Shown: positions 1 to 5,625, counted from the first letter of the stretch. The stretch: DNA of 5,625 nt from Sphingomonadaceae bacterium (GCA_019454625.1 JACFNY010000150.1:1-5625); one strand, 5' to 3'. Translations and numbers: made by a program. Notes: generated from the sequence alone by a model not told the origin.

Positions 1-582
1 CGCCCGCGCTGGACACCGCTGCTCATGGCCGGGGCCCTGCTGCACTTCGCCGTTCTCGTCTACGGCCTCGGCATCGACCCGACTCCGCGCATGTTCCTGC
101 CCGGCCTCGTCCTGCTGTGCGTCGTGCTGGGGGTCAATGTTTCGGCGCTGTGGGGAAAGCGCGCGCCGATGCTGGCCGCATTCCTGCTACTCCTGTTCGT
201 CGTCCGCGGAGCGACGGTTCAGTACGCAGCGCTTGATCTCATGGCGTTCGACCGCGCCGCGACACGGATGATCGCGGGCGCGGACACGCCGCTCGCCGCC
301 GGGCTCAACACCCGCAGGATGCTGGAACTCAACACGGCCGCGCAGCACATCCCGCTGGCGACACGCAGCAGCACGGCCATCCTCACGTTCGCCGATCAGG
401 GCGGCGCGGCGCAGGCCGCCGGCCTCTCATCGGGGGGCCGAAACGCAATCGTTCTGGACAGCACCCCGCTCACGAAAGCAGACCCGCCGCCGGTCGCGTG
501 GATGCGCGCGCGCCGGATCCTGCTCGCCCCTCAGAAGCCTGTGGAACTTTGCATCATCGGGCTGTCGCCGCGGCAAACCTAA
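1..582 (+). CDS. C-terminal part of a multipass membrane protein, possibly GT-C type glycosyltransferase (5'-truncated)
   Basis: The frame is open from the first base to a TAA at 580-582, giving 193 visible residues; the true start lies upstream of the window, and the ATG at 25 is probably internal. Three hydrophobic segments are visible at about codons 6-25, 32-51 and 55-75, followed by a soluble tail of roughly 115 residues rich in Ala, Thr and Arg. The stretch [10 protein letters not shown] at the start of the second segment resembles the Arg-(aromatic)-x-x-P-x-x-P/L motif common in the last helices of PMT/ArnT-like polyprenol-dependent glycosyltransferases and related GT-C proteins. That resemblance is weak and no catalytic residue is in view, so the family is a guess. 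The reading frame itself is convincing because no competing open frame covers 1-426. It converges on thrS and their stop codons overlap by 4 bp. Confidence 0.68.
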   Translation, partial: RPRWTPLLMAGALLHFAVLVYGLGIDPTPRMFLPGLVLLCVVLGVNVSALWGKRAPMLAAFLLLLFVVRGATVQYAALDLMAFDRAATRMIAGADTPLAAGLNTRRMLELNTAAQHIPLATRSSTAILTFADQGGAAQAAGLSSGGRNAIVLDSTPLTKADPPPVAWMRARRILLAPQKPVELCIIGLSPRQT

Positions 583-595
583 CGCCGGTCCGGCG
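579..595. other. Convergent stop-codon overlap with adjacent G/C palindrome
   Basis: The bases CTAA at 579-582 carry both stop codons: TAA of the plus-strand membrane gene at 580-582 and TAG of thrS read on the minus strand from 581 to 579. Immediately beside them, 583-595 is a perfect inverted repeat, CGCCGG-T-CCGGCG, which can form a 5-bp stem with a 3-nt loop on either strand. It lies inside the last codons of thrS. No T-run follows on the plus strand, and on the minus strand only TTAG and GTTTG follow, so it does not qualify as a standard intrinsic terminator. A second palindrome, GCCGCGGC, sits at 567-574 inside the membrane gene. Termination here must be Rho-dependent, further away, or bidirectional and leaky; that last statement is inference. 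Confidence 0.6.
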
Positions 596-2570
596 GCGTC
601 GCCTCCGCTTTCAGCCACGCGGCCGCCTCTTCGAGCGGCATCACCTTCTGGCGCTCCTCGCCGAGCGTGCGGATGGCGACAGTGCCTTCCTCGGCCTCGC
701 GCTTGCCGACGACGAGGAGATGGGGAACCTTGGCGAGGCTGTGCTCGCGCACCTTGTAGTTGATCTTCTCGTTGCGCGTATCCGCCTCGGCGCGAAGGCC
801 GGCGGCGCGAAGCCTCTCGACCACGTCATTCGCGTAGCCGTCCGCGTCGGAGACGATCGTCGCAGCCACCGCCTGCACCGGCGCGAGCCACATCGGTAGC
901 TTGCCCGCGAAATGCTCGATCAGGATGCCGATGAAACGCTCGTAGCTGCCGAAGATCGCGCGGTGCAGCATCACCGGGCGATGGCGTTCGCCGTCCTCGC
1001 CCACGTAGGACGCATCGAGCCGCTCGGGCAGCACGCGATCCGACTGGATGGTGCCGACCTGCCAGGTGCGGCCAATCGCATCGGTGAGGTGCCATTCGAG
1101 CTTGGGTGCGTAGAAGGCACCCTCGCCCGGCAATTCCTCCCAGCCGTATTCCGGCGTGTTGAGCCCGGCGGCAGCGACGGCGGCGCGAAGCTCGGCCTCG
1201 GCCTTGTCCCACACCTCATCCGAGCCGAAGCGCTTCTCAGGGCGGAGCGCCAGCTTGATCGCGTAGGTGAAGCCGAAGTCCTTGTAGATGCGGTCGGCGA
1301 GCGCGCAGAAGGCGCGCACCTCGTCAACGATCTGGTCCTCGCGGCAGAAGATGTGCGCGTCGTCCTGCGTGAACTGGCGCACGCGCATCAGGCCGTGCAG
1401 CGCGCCGTGCGGCTCGTTCCGGTGGCAGCAGCCGTTCTCGTAGAGCCTGAGGGGGAGGTCGCGGTAGGACTTGATGCCCTGCCGGAAGATCAGCACGTGC
1501 GCCGGGCAGTTCATCGGCTTCAGCGCCATCCACTCCGCGTCCGCCGAGACGATCGGCCCCTCGTCCTCGACGTTCGGCACCTCGTCGGGGATGACGAACA
1601 TGTTCTCGCGGTACTTGCCCCAGTGGCCGGACTGCTCCCACTGGCGCGCGTCCATCACCTGCGGCGTCTTCACCTCGCGGTAGCCCGCGCCGTCGATGGC
1701 GCGGCGCATGTACGCCTCGAGCTGGCGCCAGACCATGTAGCCCTTGGGGTGCCAGAAGACGCTGCCGTGCGCCTCCTGCTGGAGGTGGAACAGGTCCATC
1801 TCCTGCCCGAGCTTGCGGTGATCGCGCTTCGCCGCTTCCTCCAGCATGTGGAGGTGCGCGTCGAGTTGCTTCTTGCTCAGCCACGCCGTGCCGTAGATGC
1901 GGCTCAGCATCGCGTTCTTCTGGTCGCCGCGCCAGTAGGCGCCCGACACGCGGGTCAGCTTGAACGCCTGCGGGTCGAGCTTGCCGGTGGAGGCGAGGTG
2001 CGGTCCCCGGCACATGTCGAACCACTTGTCGCCCGACCAGTAGACGCTGATCTCCTCGCCCGCCGGAAGCTCCGCGGCCCATTCGGCCTTGAAGGTCTCG
2101 CCCATCTCGCGCCAGCGCGCGATCAGCGCGTCGCGGTCCCACACCTCGCGCCTGAGCGGCTGGTCGGCGCGGATGATGCGGCGCATCTCCTCCTCGATCG
2201 CCGGGAGGTCTTCCTCGGTGAACGGCCGATCCTTCGGCGCGAGGTCGTAGTAGAAGCCATCGTCGGTCGCCGGGCCGAAGGTGATCTGCGTGCCCGGAAA
2301 CAGGCTCTGCACCGCCTCGGCGAGTACATGCGCGAAGTCGTGGCGCACGAGCTCGAGCGCCTCCGCCTCGTCCTTCGCGGTGACGAGCGCGAGGCTCCCG
2401 TCGCGCTCGATCGGCCGTTCGAGGTCGATGACCTCGCCGTCCACCTTCGCCGCGAGCGCCGCCTTCGCCAGCCCCGGCCCGATCGAACGCGCCACGTCGC
2501 CGCCCGTGGTGCCGCGCGGCATCTCGCGCACGGAACCGTCGGGCAGGGTGAGGCGGATCATCTCGGACAT
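579..2570 (-). CDS. thrS: Threonyl-tRNA synthetase
   Basis: This class II aminoacyl-tRNA synthetase charges tRNA-Thr with threonine in the cytoplasm. The protein has 663 residues, against 642 for E. coli ThrRS, and the full domain order is present. An N-terminal TGS domain covers about 1-64. The editing/SAD domain covers about 65-240, with the HDFAH (HxxxH) motif at 77-81 and the DMCRGPHL zinc-site motif carrying C187 and H191; these residues serve hydrolytic removal of mischarged Ser. The catalytic core covers about 260-555, with predicted zinc ligands C355 (in MNCPAH), H406 (in DDAHIF) and H536, the motif 2 arginine R384 (HRNEPHG) and motif 3 [10 protein letters not shown] at 541-550. The anticodon-binding domain runs from about 560 to the end. 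An acidic insertion at about 328-348, just before MNCP, accounts for part of the extra length and looks typical of alphaproteobacteria. The start at 2570 gives [13 protein letters not shown], the usual TGS beginning. The upstream Shine-Dalgarno match is poor, with only purine-rich GAGAAAAG about 14 nt away. All key catalytic and editing residues are intact. Confidence 0.97.
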   Translation of the reverse strand: MSEMIRLTLPDGSVREMPRGTTGGDVARSIGPGLAKAALAAKVDGEVIDLERPIERDGSLALVTAKDEAEALELVRHDFAHVLAEAVQSLFPGTQITFGPATDDGFYYDLAPKDRPFTEEDLPAIEEEMRRIIRADQPLRREVWDRDALIARWREMGETFKAEWAAELPAGEEISVYWSGDKWFDMCRGPHLASTGKLDPQAFKLTRVSGAYWRGDQKNAMLSRIYGTAWLSKKQLDAHLHMLEEAAKRDHRKLGQEMDLFHLQQEAHGSVFWHPKGYMVWRQLEAYMRRAIDGAGYREVKTPQVMDARQWEQSGHWGKYRENMFVIPDEVPNVEDEGPIVSADAEWMALKPMNCPAHVLIFRQGIKSYRDLPLRLYENGCCHRNEPHGALHGLMRVRQFTQDDAHIFCREDQIVDEVRAFCALADRIYKDFGFTYAIKLALRPEKRFGSDEVWDKAEAELRAAVAAAGLNTPEYGWEELPGEGAFYAPKLEWHLTDAIGRTWQVGTIQSDRVLPERLDASYVGEDGERHRPVMLHRAIFGSYERFIGILIEHFAGKLPMWLAPVQAVAATIVSDADGYANDVVERLRAAGLRAEADTRNEKINYKVREHSLAKVPHLLVVGKREAEEGTVAIRTLGEERQKVMPLEEAAAWLKAEATPPDRR

Positions 2571-2608
2571 GGTCGTTTCTGGGCTTTTCTCGGTTGAATG
2601 ACGCGGGG

Positions 2609-2638
2609 CTTATGCCTTTTCCATGCCGAGGCTGGCAA
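2609..2638 (-). promoter_or_regulatory. Candidate thrS promoter
   Basis: Read on the minus strand, TTGCCA (2638-2633) matches the -35 consensus TTGACA at five of six positions. After an 18-nt spacer comes CATAAG (2614-2609), matching TATAAT at four of six. Transcription would start near 2602 and give a leader of about 30-35 nt before the thrS ATG. Such a short leader leaves no room for a large structured leader like the E. coli thrS autoregulatory operator. The call rests on consensus matching alone. Confidence 0.3.
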
Positions 2639-2672
2639 CAGGCGCTTTGCAGCGGACGCCGGACGGGAGCCA

Positions 2673-2683
2673 CTTGTCACAAG
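2673..2683. promoter_or_regulatory. 11-bp palindrome, possible operator in the divergent region
   Basis: CTTGT-C-ACAAG is a perfect palindrome with 5-bp arms around a single central base. It lies near the middle of the 166-bp divergent intergenic region, upstream of both genes. Its left half overlaps TTGTCA (2674-2679), a fair -35 match for the DUF898 operon. The best -10 available, GCATAT at 2699-2704, is a suboptimal 19 nt away, so the promoter assignment is weak. I do not recognise the palindrome as the site of a named regulator. Confidence 0.3.
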
Positions 2684-2707
2684 CCGACAATAAGCGCAGC
2701 ATATCAA

Positions 2708-2736
2708 GTATTTCCGAATACAGGGGGATTGTATTC
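2708..2736 (+). promoter_or_regulatory. Two alternative hairpins flanking the DUF898 ribosome binding site
   Basis: Three related elements occur in alternation: GTATT (2708-2712), GAATAC (2716-2721) and GTATTC (2731-2736). The first two can pair as a 5-bp stem with a TCCG loop, a UNCG-type tetraloop. The second and third can pair as a 6-bp stem whose 9-nt loop contains the Shine-Dalgarno AGGGGGA and whose base abuts the ATG at 2737. Both stems use bases 2717-2721, so only one can form at a time. The region is much more A/T-rich than its surroundings. Possible roles are a translational switch for the operon's first gene or, at the DNA level, repeated half-sites for a regulator. The pairing is seen in the sequence; the role is inferred. 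Confidence 0.4.
2722..2728 (+). promoter_or_regulatory. Shine-Dalgarno that fixes the DUF898 start at 2737
   Basis: AGGGGGA ends 8 nt before the ATG at 2737 and is the only good ribosome binding site in this stretch. The in-frame ATG at 2623 has no comparable signal. Choosing it would add 38 polar residues unlike the family and would translate through the promoter region. The start at 2737 is therefore preferred. Confidence 0.75.
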
Positions 2737-3843
2737 ATGGACGATGCGACTCCGGGTCACACGAGAACCGGCGATTTTTCCGACGGCTTTACTTTCCACG
2801 GCCGCTGGCAGGAATTCCTGCCGATCGCCGCGACGAACCTGCTGCTCACCATCGTCACGCTCGGAATCTACCGGTTCTGGGCGAAGACGCGCGAACGCAG
2901 GTATCTGTGGAGCCGCACGCAGTTCATCGACGAACGGCTCGAATGGGCGGGCACCGGCAAGGAGATGTTCATCGGCTTCCTGATCGTTATGGCGATCATG
3001 GTGCCGCTGCTCGTCATCGTGCAGTTCGGCGTGCAGGCGCTTGCGTTTCGCGGCTACGCCCTCGCCGCGGGCGTACTGGGCCTCGGCACCTATCTCGCGA
3101 TCTTCTATCTCGTCGGCCTCGCGCTGTTCCGCGCGCTCCGCTACCGGCTGAGCCGCACCTACTGGCACGGCATCCGCGGCGGCAGCGACGACGGCGGCTG
3201 GAACTACGGCGTATCGGCGCTGTGGAAATATATCGTCGGCATCCTCACGCTCGGCCTGCTGGTGCCGTGGACGATGGTGACGCTGTGGCGCGAGCGCTGG
3301 GGCAAGATGAGCTTCGGCCCCTACACGTTCGAAACCGGCGACAGCCCGCCGACAAAGGGGCTGATGGGGCGCTATCTGCTCATCTATGCCACGCCCGTGC
3401 TGTGGGCGATCCTTGTCTTCACGCTCGGCATGGGCGCGATCTTCACGGTAGGCTCCAATCCCGATCCGCGCGCTGCGGCAGGCATGGTTGGGACGTTGTT
3501 CCTCTCGGTAATCGGTTTCTATGCCATCTTCTCGATCGTCAGCCTCGCCTACTATGCCGCGTTCATGCGCAAGGTGGTGAGCGAGATGACGCTCGGGAAT
3601 CTCGGCTTCACGTTCGAGGCGCGCACGATGGACTGGGTGATGCTGATCCTCGGCAATATCGTGCTCGTCGTCTTCACGCTCGGCTTCGGCATCATGTACC
3701 TCGGCTATCGCCACTGGTCCTTCTACGTCCGGCATCTGAAGGTGCAGGGCGAGGTCGATCTGGCGACGCTGACGCAATCGACCACGCGCCTCAGGAGCGA
3801 TGCGGAAGGCCTTGCCGACGCGTTCGACATCGGGGCAATCTGA
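2737..3843 (+). CDS. DUF898 (YjgN-like) multipass inner-membrane protein
   Basis: The 368-residue protein has about seven hydrophobic segments, near 26-48, 76-100, 105-131, 160-183, 212-238, 249-277 and 300-328, and belongs in the inner membrane. It carries the signatures I associate with DUF898/YjgN: FTFHGRWQEF near the N-terminus (18-27), VTLGIYRFWAKTRERRYLW (40-58), an EWAGTGKEMFIGF segment (69-81) and RYRLSRTYWHGIRGG (135-149). The protein is built from internal repeats. TLG-plus-aromatic motifs occur at 41, 171 and 314, each followed by an Arg/Trp/Tyr-rich amphipathic stretch. Residues 17-58 align without gaps to 290-331: GFTF, N34/N307, TLG and R52/R325 all coincide. No function is established for the family as far as I know, and no catalytic residues are apparent. 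It is the first gene of a compact operon: its TGA is 6 nt before the M48 peptidase start, so the two are probably translationally coupled. The family call is firm; a partnership with the peptidase is inferred. Confidence 0.9.
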   Translation: MDDATPGHTRTGDFSDGFTFHGRWQEFLPIAATNLLLTIVTLGIYRFWAKTRERRYLWSRTQFIDERLEWAGTGKEMFIGFLIVMAIMVPLLVIVQFGVQALAFRGYALAAGVLGLGTYLAIFYLVGLALFRALRYRLSRTYWHGIRGGSDDGGWNYGVSALWKYIVGILTLGLLVPWTMVTLWRERWGKMSFGPYTFETGDSPPTKGLMGRYLLIYATPVLWAILVFTLGMGAIFTVGSNPDPRAAAGMVGTLFLSVIGFYAIFSIVSLAYYAAFMRKVVSEMTLGNLGFTFEARTMDWVMLILGNIVLVVFTLGFGIMYLGYRHWSFYVRHLKVQGEVDLATLTQSTTRLRSDAEGLADAFDIGAI

Positions 3844-3849
3844 CGCCGG

Positions 3850-4881
3850 ATGACGAACGCTTGGTTGTATGATGGTGAATCCGCGCTGCGCCGGAGCGTG
3901 ACGCTCGGTCCCCGCGAGGGTGCGCTGGAGATCGCGGGAGAAGACGGCAGTGCGCGCGTCTCTCCTGCGGATCTCGTCTTCATCGAGAGCCGCCCCGACG
4001 AGACGATCTACGGCCGGAAGGACAAGCCGGGCTGGCGGCTCGGGGTTCCGGCGCCCGTTCCGGGCGAGATCGCCGCGCTGCTCCCGAAGGCCGAGCGCTA
4101 CGGCGGCTGGATCGACCGCGTCGGCCTGTGGCGGGCAACCGCCATCGGGCTTGCCGTTTCCGCCGCCGTTCTGTTCGCCGTCTATCAGCTCCCGCACTGG
4201 CTTGCGCCGCTGGTGCCCGACCGCGTGATGAAGGCCTACGGCGACGCGATGGTCGGCGATTTCTGCGCCGGGCCGGGCGGGCAGCAGGCGCTCGACACGC
4301 TGACGCGGCGGCTCGCGCCCGAGGCGAAGGGGCTGAACGTCCGCGTGGTCGACCTCCCCGTCGTCAACGCCGCCGCGCTTCCGGGCGGCAACATCATGAT
4401 CTTCGACGAACTGCTGAAACAGGCCAAGGGCCCGGAAGAGTTCGCGGGCGTTCTCGCGCACGAGATCGCGCATATCGAACACCGCGACGTCGCCGAGGCG
4501 ATGGTGCGCGAGTTGGGCCTCGGCCTCGTCGTCACCACGCTCGGCGGCAGCGTCGGCAGCAACGTGCACGGCCTGCTCTCGCTCAGCTACAGCCGCGAGG
4601 CGGAGACCGCCGCGGATGCCGGTTCGATCGCCATGATGAACCGCGCGGACATCTCGCCCGCACCCACTGCGGGCTTTTTCGAACGGCTGGCGAAAAGCGA
4701 GGATGCACTGGGCGGCGCCGACATGCTCGTCTACCTCTCCTCGCACCCGGTATCGAAAGGCCGTGCCGCGGCGTTCCGCGAGGGCGCCGCGAAGGGCAAG
4801 GCCTATACCCCCGCCCTCTCGCCCGGCGAATGGGACGCGCTCGTCGCGATCTGCGATAACGGTGCCGACCGCAAGAACTGA
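3850..4881 (+). CDS. Membrane-anchored M48 family zinc metallopeptidase with a cytoplasmic N-terminal domain
   Basis: The 343-residue protein has three parts. Residues 1-80 form a small, probably beta-rich domain (WLYDGESALRRSVTLG through the VPAPVPGEIAALL stretch) with no signal peptide; I cannot name it with confidence. Residues about 93-113 are a single membrane helix preceded by K80, R83, R90 and R95, which suggests N-terminus inside and C-terminus in the periplasm. Residues about 125-312 are the peptidase domain: HEIAHIEH at 204-211 supplies zinc ligands H204 and H208 and general base E205, and the M48 pattern RxxExxAD (R249 to D256) supplies E252 as the likely third ligand. The conserved SSHP lies at 297-300. 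The only two cysteines, C139 and C335, flank this domain and could form a disulfide. Layout and size suggest a relative of the YcaL/LoiP/BepA group acting on envelope proteins, but the substrate is unknown. There is no good Shine-Dalgarno (GGGG is 14 nt away), which fits coupling to the DUF898 gene ending 6 nt upstream. The ABHD10-like gene follows after 13 nt. Confidence 0.92.
   Translation: MTNAWLYDGESALRRSVTLGPREGALEIAGEDGSARVSPADLVFIESRPDETIYGRKDKPGWRLGVPAPVPGEIAALLPKAERYGGWIDRVGLWRATAIGLAVSAAVLFAVYQLPHWLAPLVPDRVMKAYGDAMVGDFCAGPGGQQALDTLTRRLAPEAKGLNVRVVDLPVVNAAALPGGNIMIFDELLKQAKGPEEFAGVLAHEIAHIEHRDVAEAMVRELGLGLVVTTLGGSVGSNVHGLLSLSYSREAETAADAGSIAMMNRADISPAPTAGFFERLAKSEDALGGADMLVYLSSHPVSKGRAAAFREGAAKGKAYTPALSPGEWDALVAICDNGADRKN
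4656..4679 (+). terminator. Terminator-like hairpin with T-tract inside the M48 gene
   Basis: GCCCGC at 4656-4661 and GCGGGC at 4669-4674 form a perfect six-pair, all-G/C stem with a 7-nt loop. Five T residues (4675-4679) follow directly. This is the form of an intrinsic terminator, yet it lies in frame inside the peptidase gene, encoding Ser-Pro-Ala-Pro-Thr-Ala-Gly-Phe-Phe (residues 269-277). The first Phe uses TTT, an uncommon choice in a genome that strongly prefers TTC, and this lengthens the T-run. Translating ribosomes would normally prevent the hairpin forming, so it may act only when translation is slow or uncoupled. Its activity is unproven and chance is a real alternative. Confidence 0.3.
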
Positions 4882-4885
4882 CCGC

Positions 4886-4889
4886 AGGA
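4886..4889 (+). promoter_or_regulatory. Shine-Dalgarno that fixes the hydrolase start at 4895
   Basis: AGGA ends 5 nt before the ATG at 4895, in the 13-nt gap after the M48 stop codon. The open frame continues upstream to an ATG at 4703, inside the M48 gene, but that extension is Arg/Pro/Ser-rich out-of-frame sequence and has no place in an alpha/beta hydrolase fold. Confidence 0.7.
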
Positions 4890-4894
4890 ACCTT

Positions 4895-5617
4895 ATGCCC
4901 ACGATCACGTCGCGCCGCGGCGATTCTCTCGCCTACGCCCGCCGCCCGGGAACCGGCCCGACGCTGGTGTTCCTGCCCGGCTACATGTCGGACATGGAAG
5001 GCGGCAAGGCGCTCGCCGTGGATGCGTGGTGCGCCCGAAGCACCCGCGCCTGCCTCAGGCTCGACTATTCGGGCTGCGGCGCGAGCGGCGGCGCGTTCCG
5101 CGACGGCACGCTCACGCGCTGGCGCGACGACGTGATCGACGTGATCGCCGCCGCCGCGCCCGATGGCCCACTGGTGCTGATCGGCTCGTCGATGGGCGGC
5201 TGGCTGATGCTGCTCGTCGCGCTCACGATCCCCGCACGCGTCTCGGCGCTCGTCGGCATCGCCGCTGCGCCCGATTTCACGGACTGGGGCTTCGGCGACG
5301 CGCAGAAGGCCGCTTTCGCGCGCGGCGAAGACCTCGTCGAGCCCTCCGCCTATTCGGACGAGCCCTATGTCACCACCGCCGCCTTCTGGCATTCCGGCGA
5401 GGCGAACCGGCTGCTGGACGGGCCGATCCCGCTCACCTGCCCCGTGCGGCTGCTGCACGGGCAGGCCGACCCGGACGTGCCCTGGTCCGTCTCGCTCCGG
5501 CTTGCCGAGGCGCTCGGTTCAGCCGACGTACAGACGCTGCTGGTGAAGGACGGCGACCACCGCCTGTCGCGACCGCAGGACATCGCGCTGCTGCTGCGCG
5601 TGATCGAGGACCTCTAG
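4895..5617 (+). CDS. Alpha/beta hydrolase resembling ABHD10 (probable serine esterase/thioesterase)
   Basis: The 240-residue protein has a full alpha/beta hydrolase layout and no signal peptide, so it should be cytoplasmic. FLPGYMSDMEGGKAL (26-40) forms the oxyanion-loop region after the first core strand. GSSMGG at 97-102 is the nucleophile elbow with S99. LLHGQADPDVPW (186-197) carries the likely acid D192. DGDHRLS (219-225) supplies the catalytic H222. From memory, the same blocks occur in human ABHD10: an IPGY-x(6)-KAL oxyanion segment, RxDYSGxGxS, GSSLGGWLML, CPIRLLHG, and a final DHR. ABHD10 is a mitochondrial serine hydrolase reported to remove S-acyl groups and to hydrolyse an acyl-glucuronide. 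Whether this bacterial protein is a thioesterase or a general esterase cannot be told from sequence. The lid between about 127 and 178 is short, suggesting an accessible active site. The gene is third in the operon, 13 nt after the M48 gene, and the next start codon directly abuts its TAG. Confidence 0.9.
   Translation: MPTITSRRGDSLAYARRPGTGPTLVFLPGYMSDMEGGKALAVDAWCARSTRACLRLDYSGCGASGGAFRDGTLTRWRDDVIDVIAAAAPDGPLVLIGSSMGGWLMLLVALTIPARVSALVGIAAAPDFTDWGFGDAQKAAFARGEDLVEPSAYSDEPYVTTAAFWHSGEANRLLDGPIPLTCPVRLLHGQADPDVPWSVSLRLAEALGSADVQTLLVKDGDHRLSRPQDIALLLRVIEDL
5606..5610 (+). promoter_or_regulatory. Shine-Dalgarno for the next gene
   Basis: GAGGA lies within the last codons of the hydrolase gene and ends 7 nt before the ATG at 5618. 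It is a good match at a good distance, and is the main reason to call a gene starting there. Confidence 0.5.
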
Positions 5618-5625
5618 ATGCTGAC
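5618..5625 (+). CDS. Start of a fourth operon gene (truncated by window end)
   Basis: An ATG follows the hydrolase TAG without a gap (TAGATG), with GAGGA 7 nt upstream. Only ATG CTG AC is visible (Met-Leu and two bases of a codon that must be Thr), so nothing can be said about the product. If real, it is co-transcribed and translationally coupled to the hydrolase. Confidence 0.45.

Noticed and set aside
498..899. Plus-strand open frame antisense to the 3' end of thrS
   Set aside because: It overlaps the upstream membrane gene out of frame and mirrors the anticodon-binding domain of ThrS.
912..2597. Long plus-strand open frame (561 codons) antisense to thrS
   Set aside because: It mirrors a certain thrS gene. 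Its Val/Leu/Arg/His-rich, low-complexity composition is what GC-rich codon bias produces on the opposite strand, and it has no recognisable motif.
2571..2632. Structured thrS leader (T-box or autoregulatory operator)
   Set aside because: T-boxes are not expected in Alphaproteobacteria. The likely leader is only about 30-35 nt, and the only inverted repeat seen, GGC-TTAT-GCC at 2607-2616, has a 3-bp stem and falls in the presumed promoter.
2623..2736. N-terminal extension of the DUF898 protein by 38 codons
   Set aside because: It has no Shine-Dalgarno, would run through the intergenic regulatory region, and adds a polar segment unlike the family. The start at 2737 has AGGGGGA 8 nt upstream.
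4703..4894. Hydrolase frame extended upstream into the M48 gene
   Set aside because: The translation is Arg/Pro/Ser-rich out-of-frame M48 sequence. ATG at 4895 with AGGA 5 nt upstream begins just before the expected first strand of the fold.
2704..4908. Very long minus-strand open frame (734 codons) spanning both the DUF898 and M48 genes
   Set aside because: It lies opposite two well-supported genes and crosses their junction. The translation is dominated by Arg, Ala, Glu, His and Asp without hydrophobic core or domains, so it is a stop-free shadow of GC-rich codons.
4583..5458. Minus-strand open frame (291 codons) over the M48 end and the hydrolase
   Set aside because: It is antisense to the hydrolase with its intact catalytic triad, has Arg/Gly/Ala-rich composition, and shows no good start signal.

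Overview
This 5.6 kb window is GC-rich bacterial chromosome, almost entirely coding. The strong G/C third-position bias, and a threonyl-tRNA synthetase with an acidic [16 protein letters not shown] insertion that I associate with alphaproteobacterial enzymes, point to an alphaproteobacterium. Sphingomonadales is my best guess, but it is an inference. No mobile element, tRNA, rRNA, CRISPR array or sign of recent transfer is visible.

Layout. (1) Positions 1-582, plus strand: the 3' end of a polytopic membrane protein gene, possibly a GT-C type glycosyltransferase, cut by the window edge. (2) Positions 579-2570, minus strand: a complete thrS. It converges on gene 1 and the two stop codons overlap by 4 bp, so no terminator can lie between them. 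(3) Positions 2571-2736: a 166-bp divergent intergenic region. It holds a candidate thrS promoter, an 11-bp palindrome, and two overlapping, mutually exclusive inverted repeats around the ribosome binding site of the next gene. (4) Positions 2737-5625, plus strand: a tightly packed operon. It encodes a DUF898 (YjgN-like) multipass membrane protein, a membrane-anchored M48 zinc metallopeptidase with an unusual N-terminal domain, an alpha/beta hydrolase resembling mitochondrial ABHD10, and the first codons of a fourth gene. The gaps are 6, 13 and 0 nt.

How they may work together. ThrS is housekeeping and stands apart. The DUF898-M48 pair is the most interesting content: an uncharacterised repeat-built membrane protein directly coupled to a protease whose catalytic domain should face the periplasm. 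This suggests a membrane or envelope quality-control or processing unit, with the ABHD10-like hydrolase as a possible third component (a thioesterase or esterase acting in the cytoplasm). That functional link is inference from gene order and spacing only. A terminator-like hairpin with a T5 tract inside the M48 gene could reduce expression of the hydrolase relative to the first gene.
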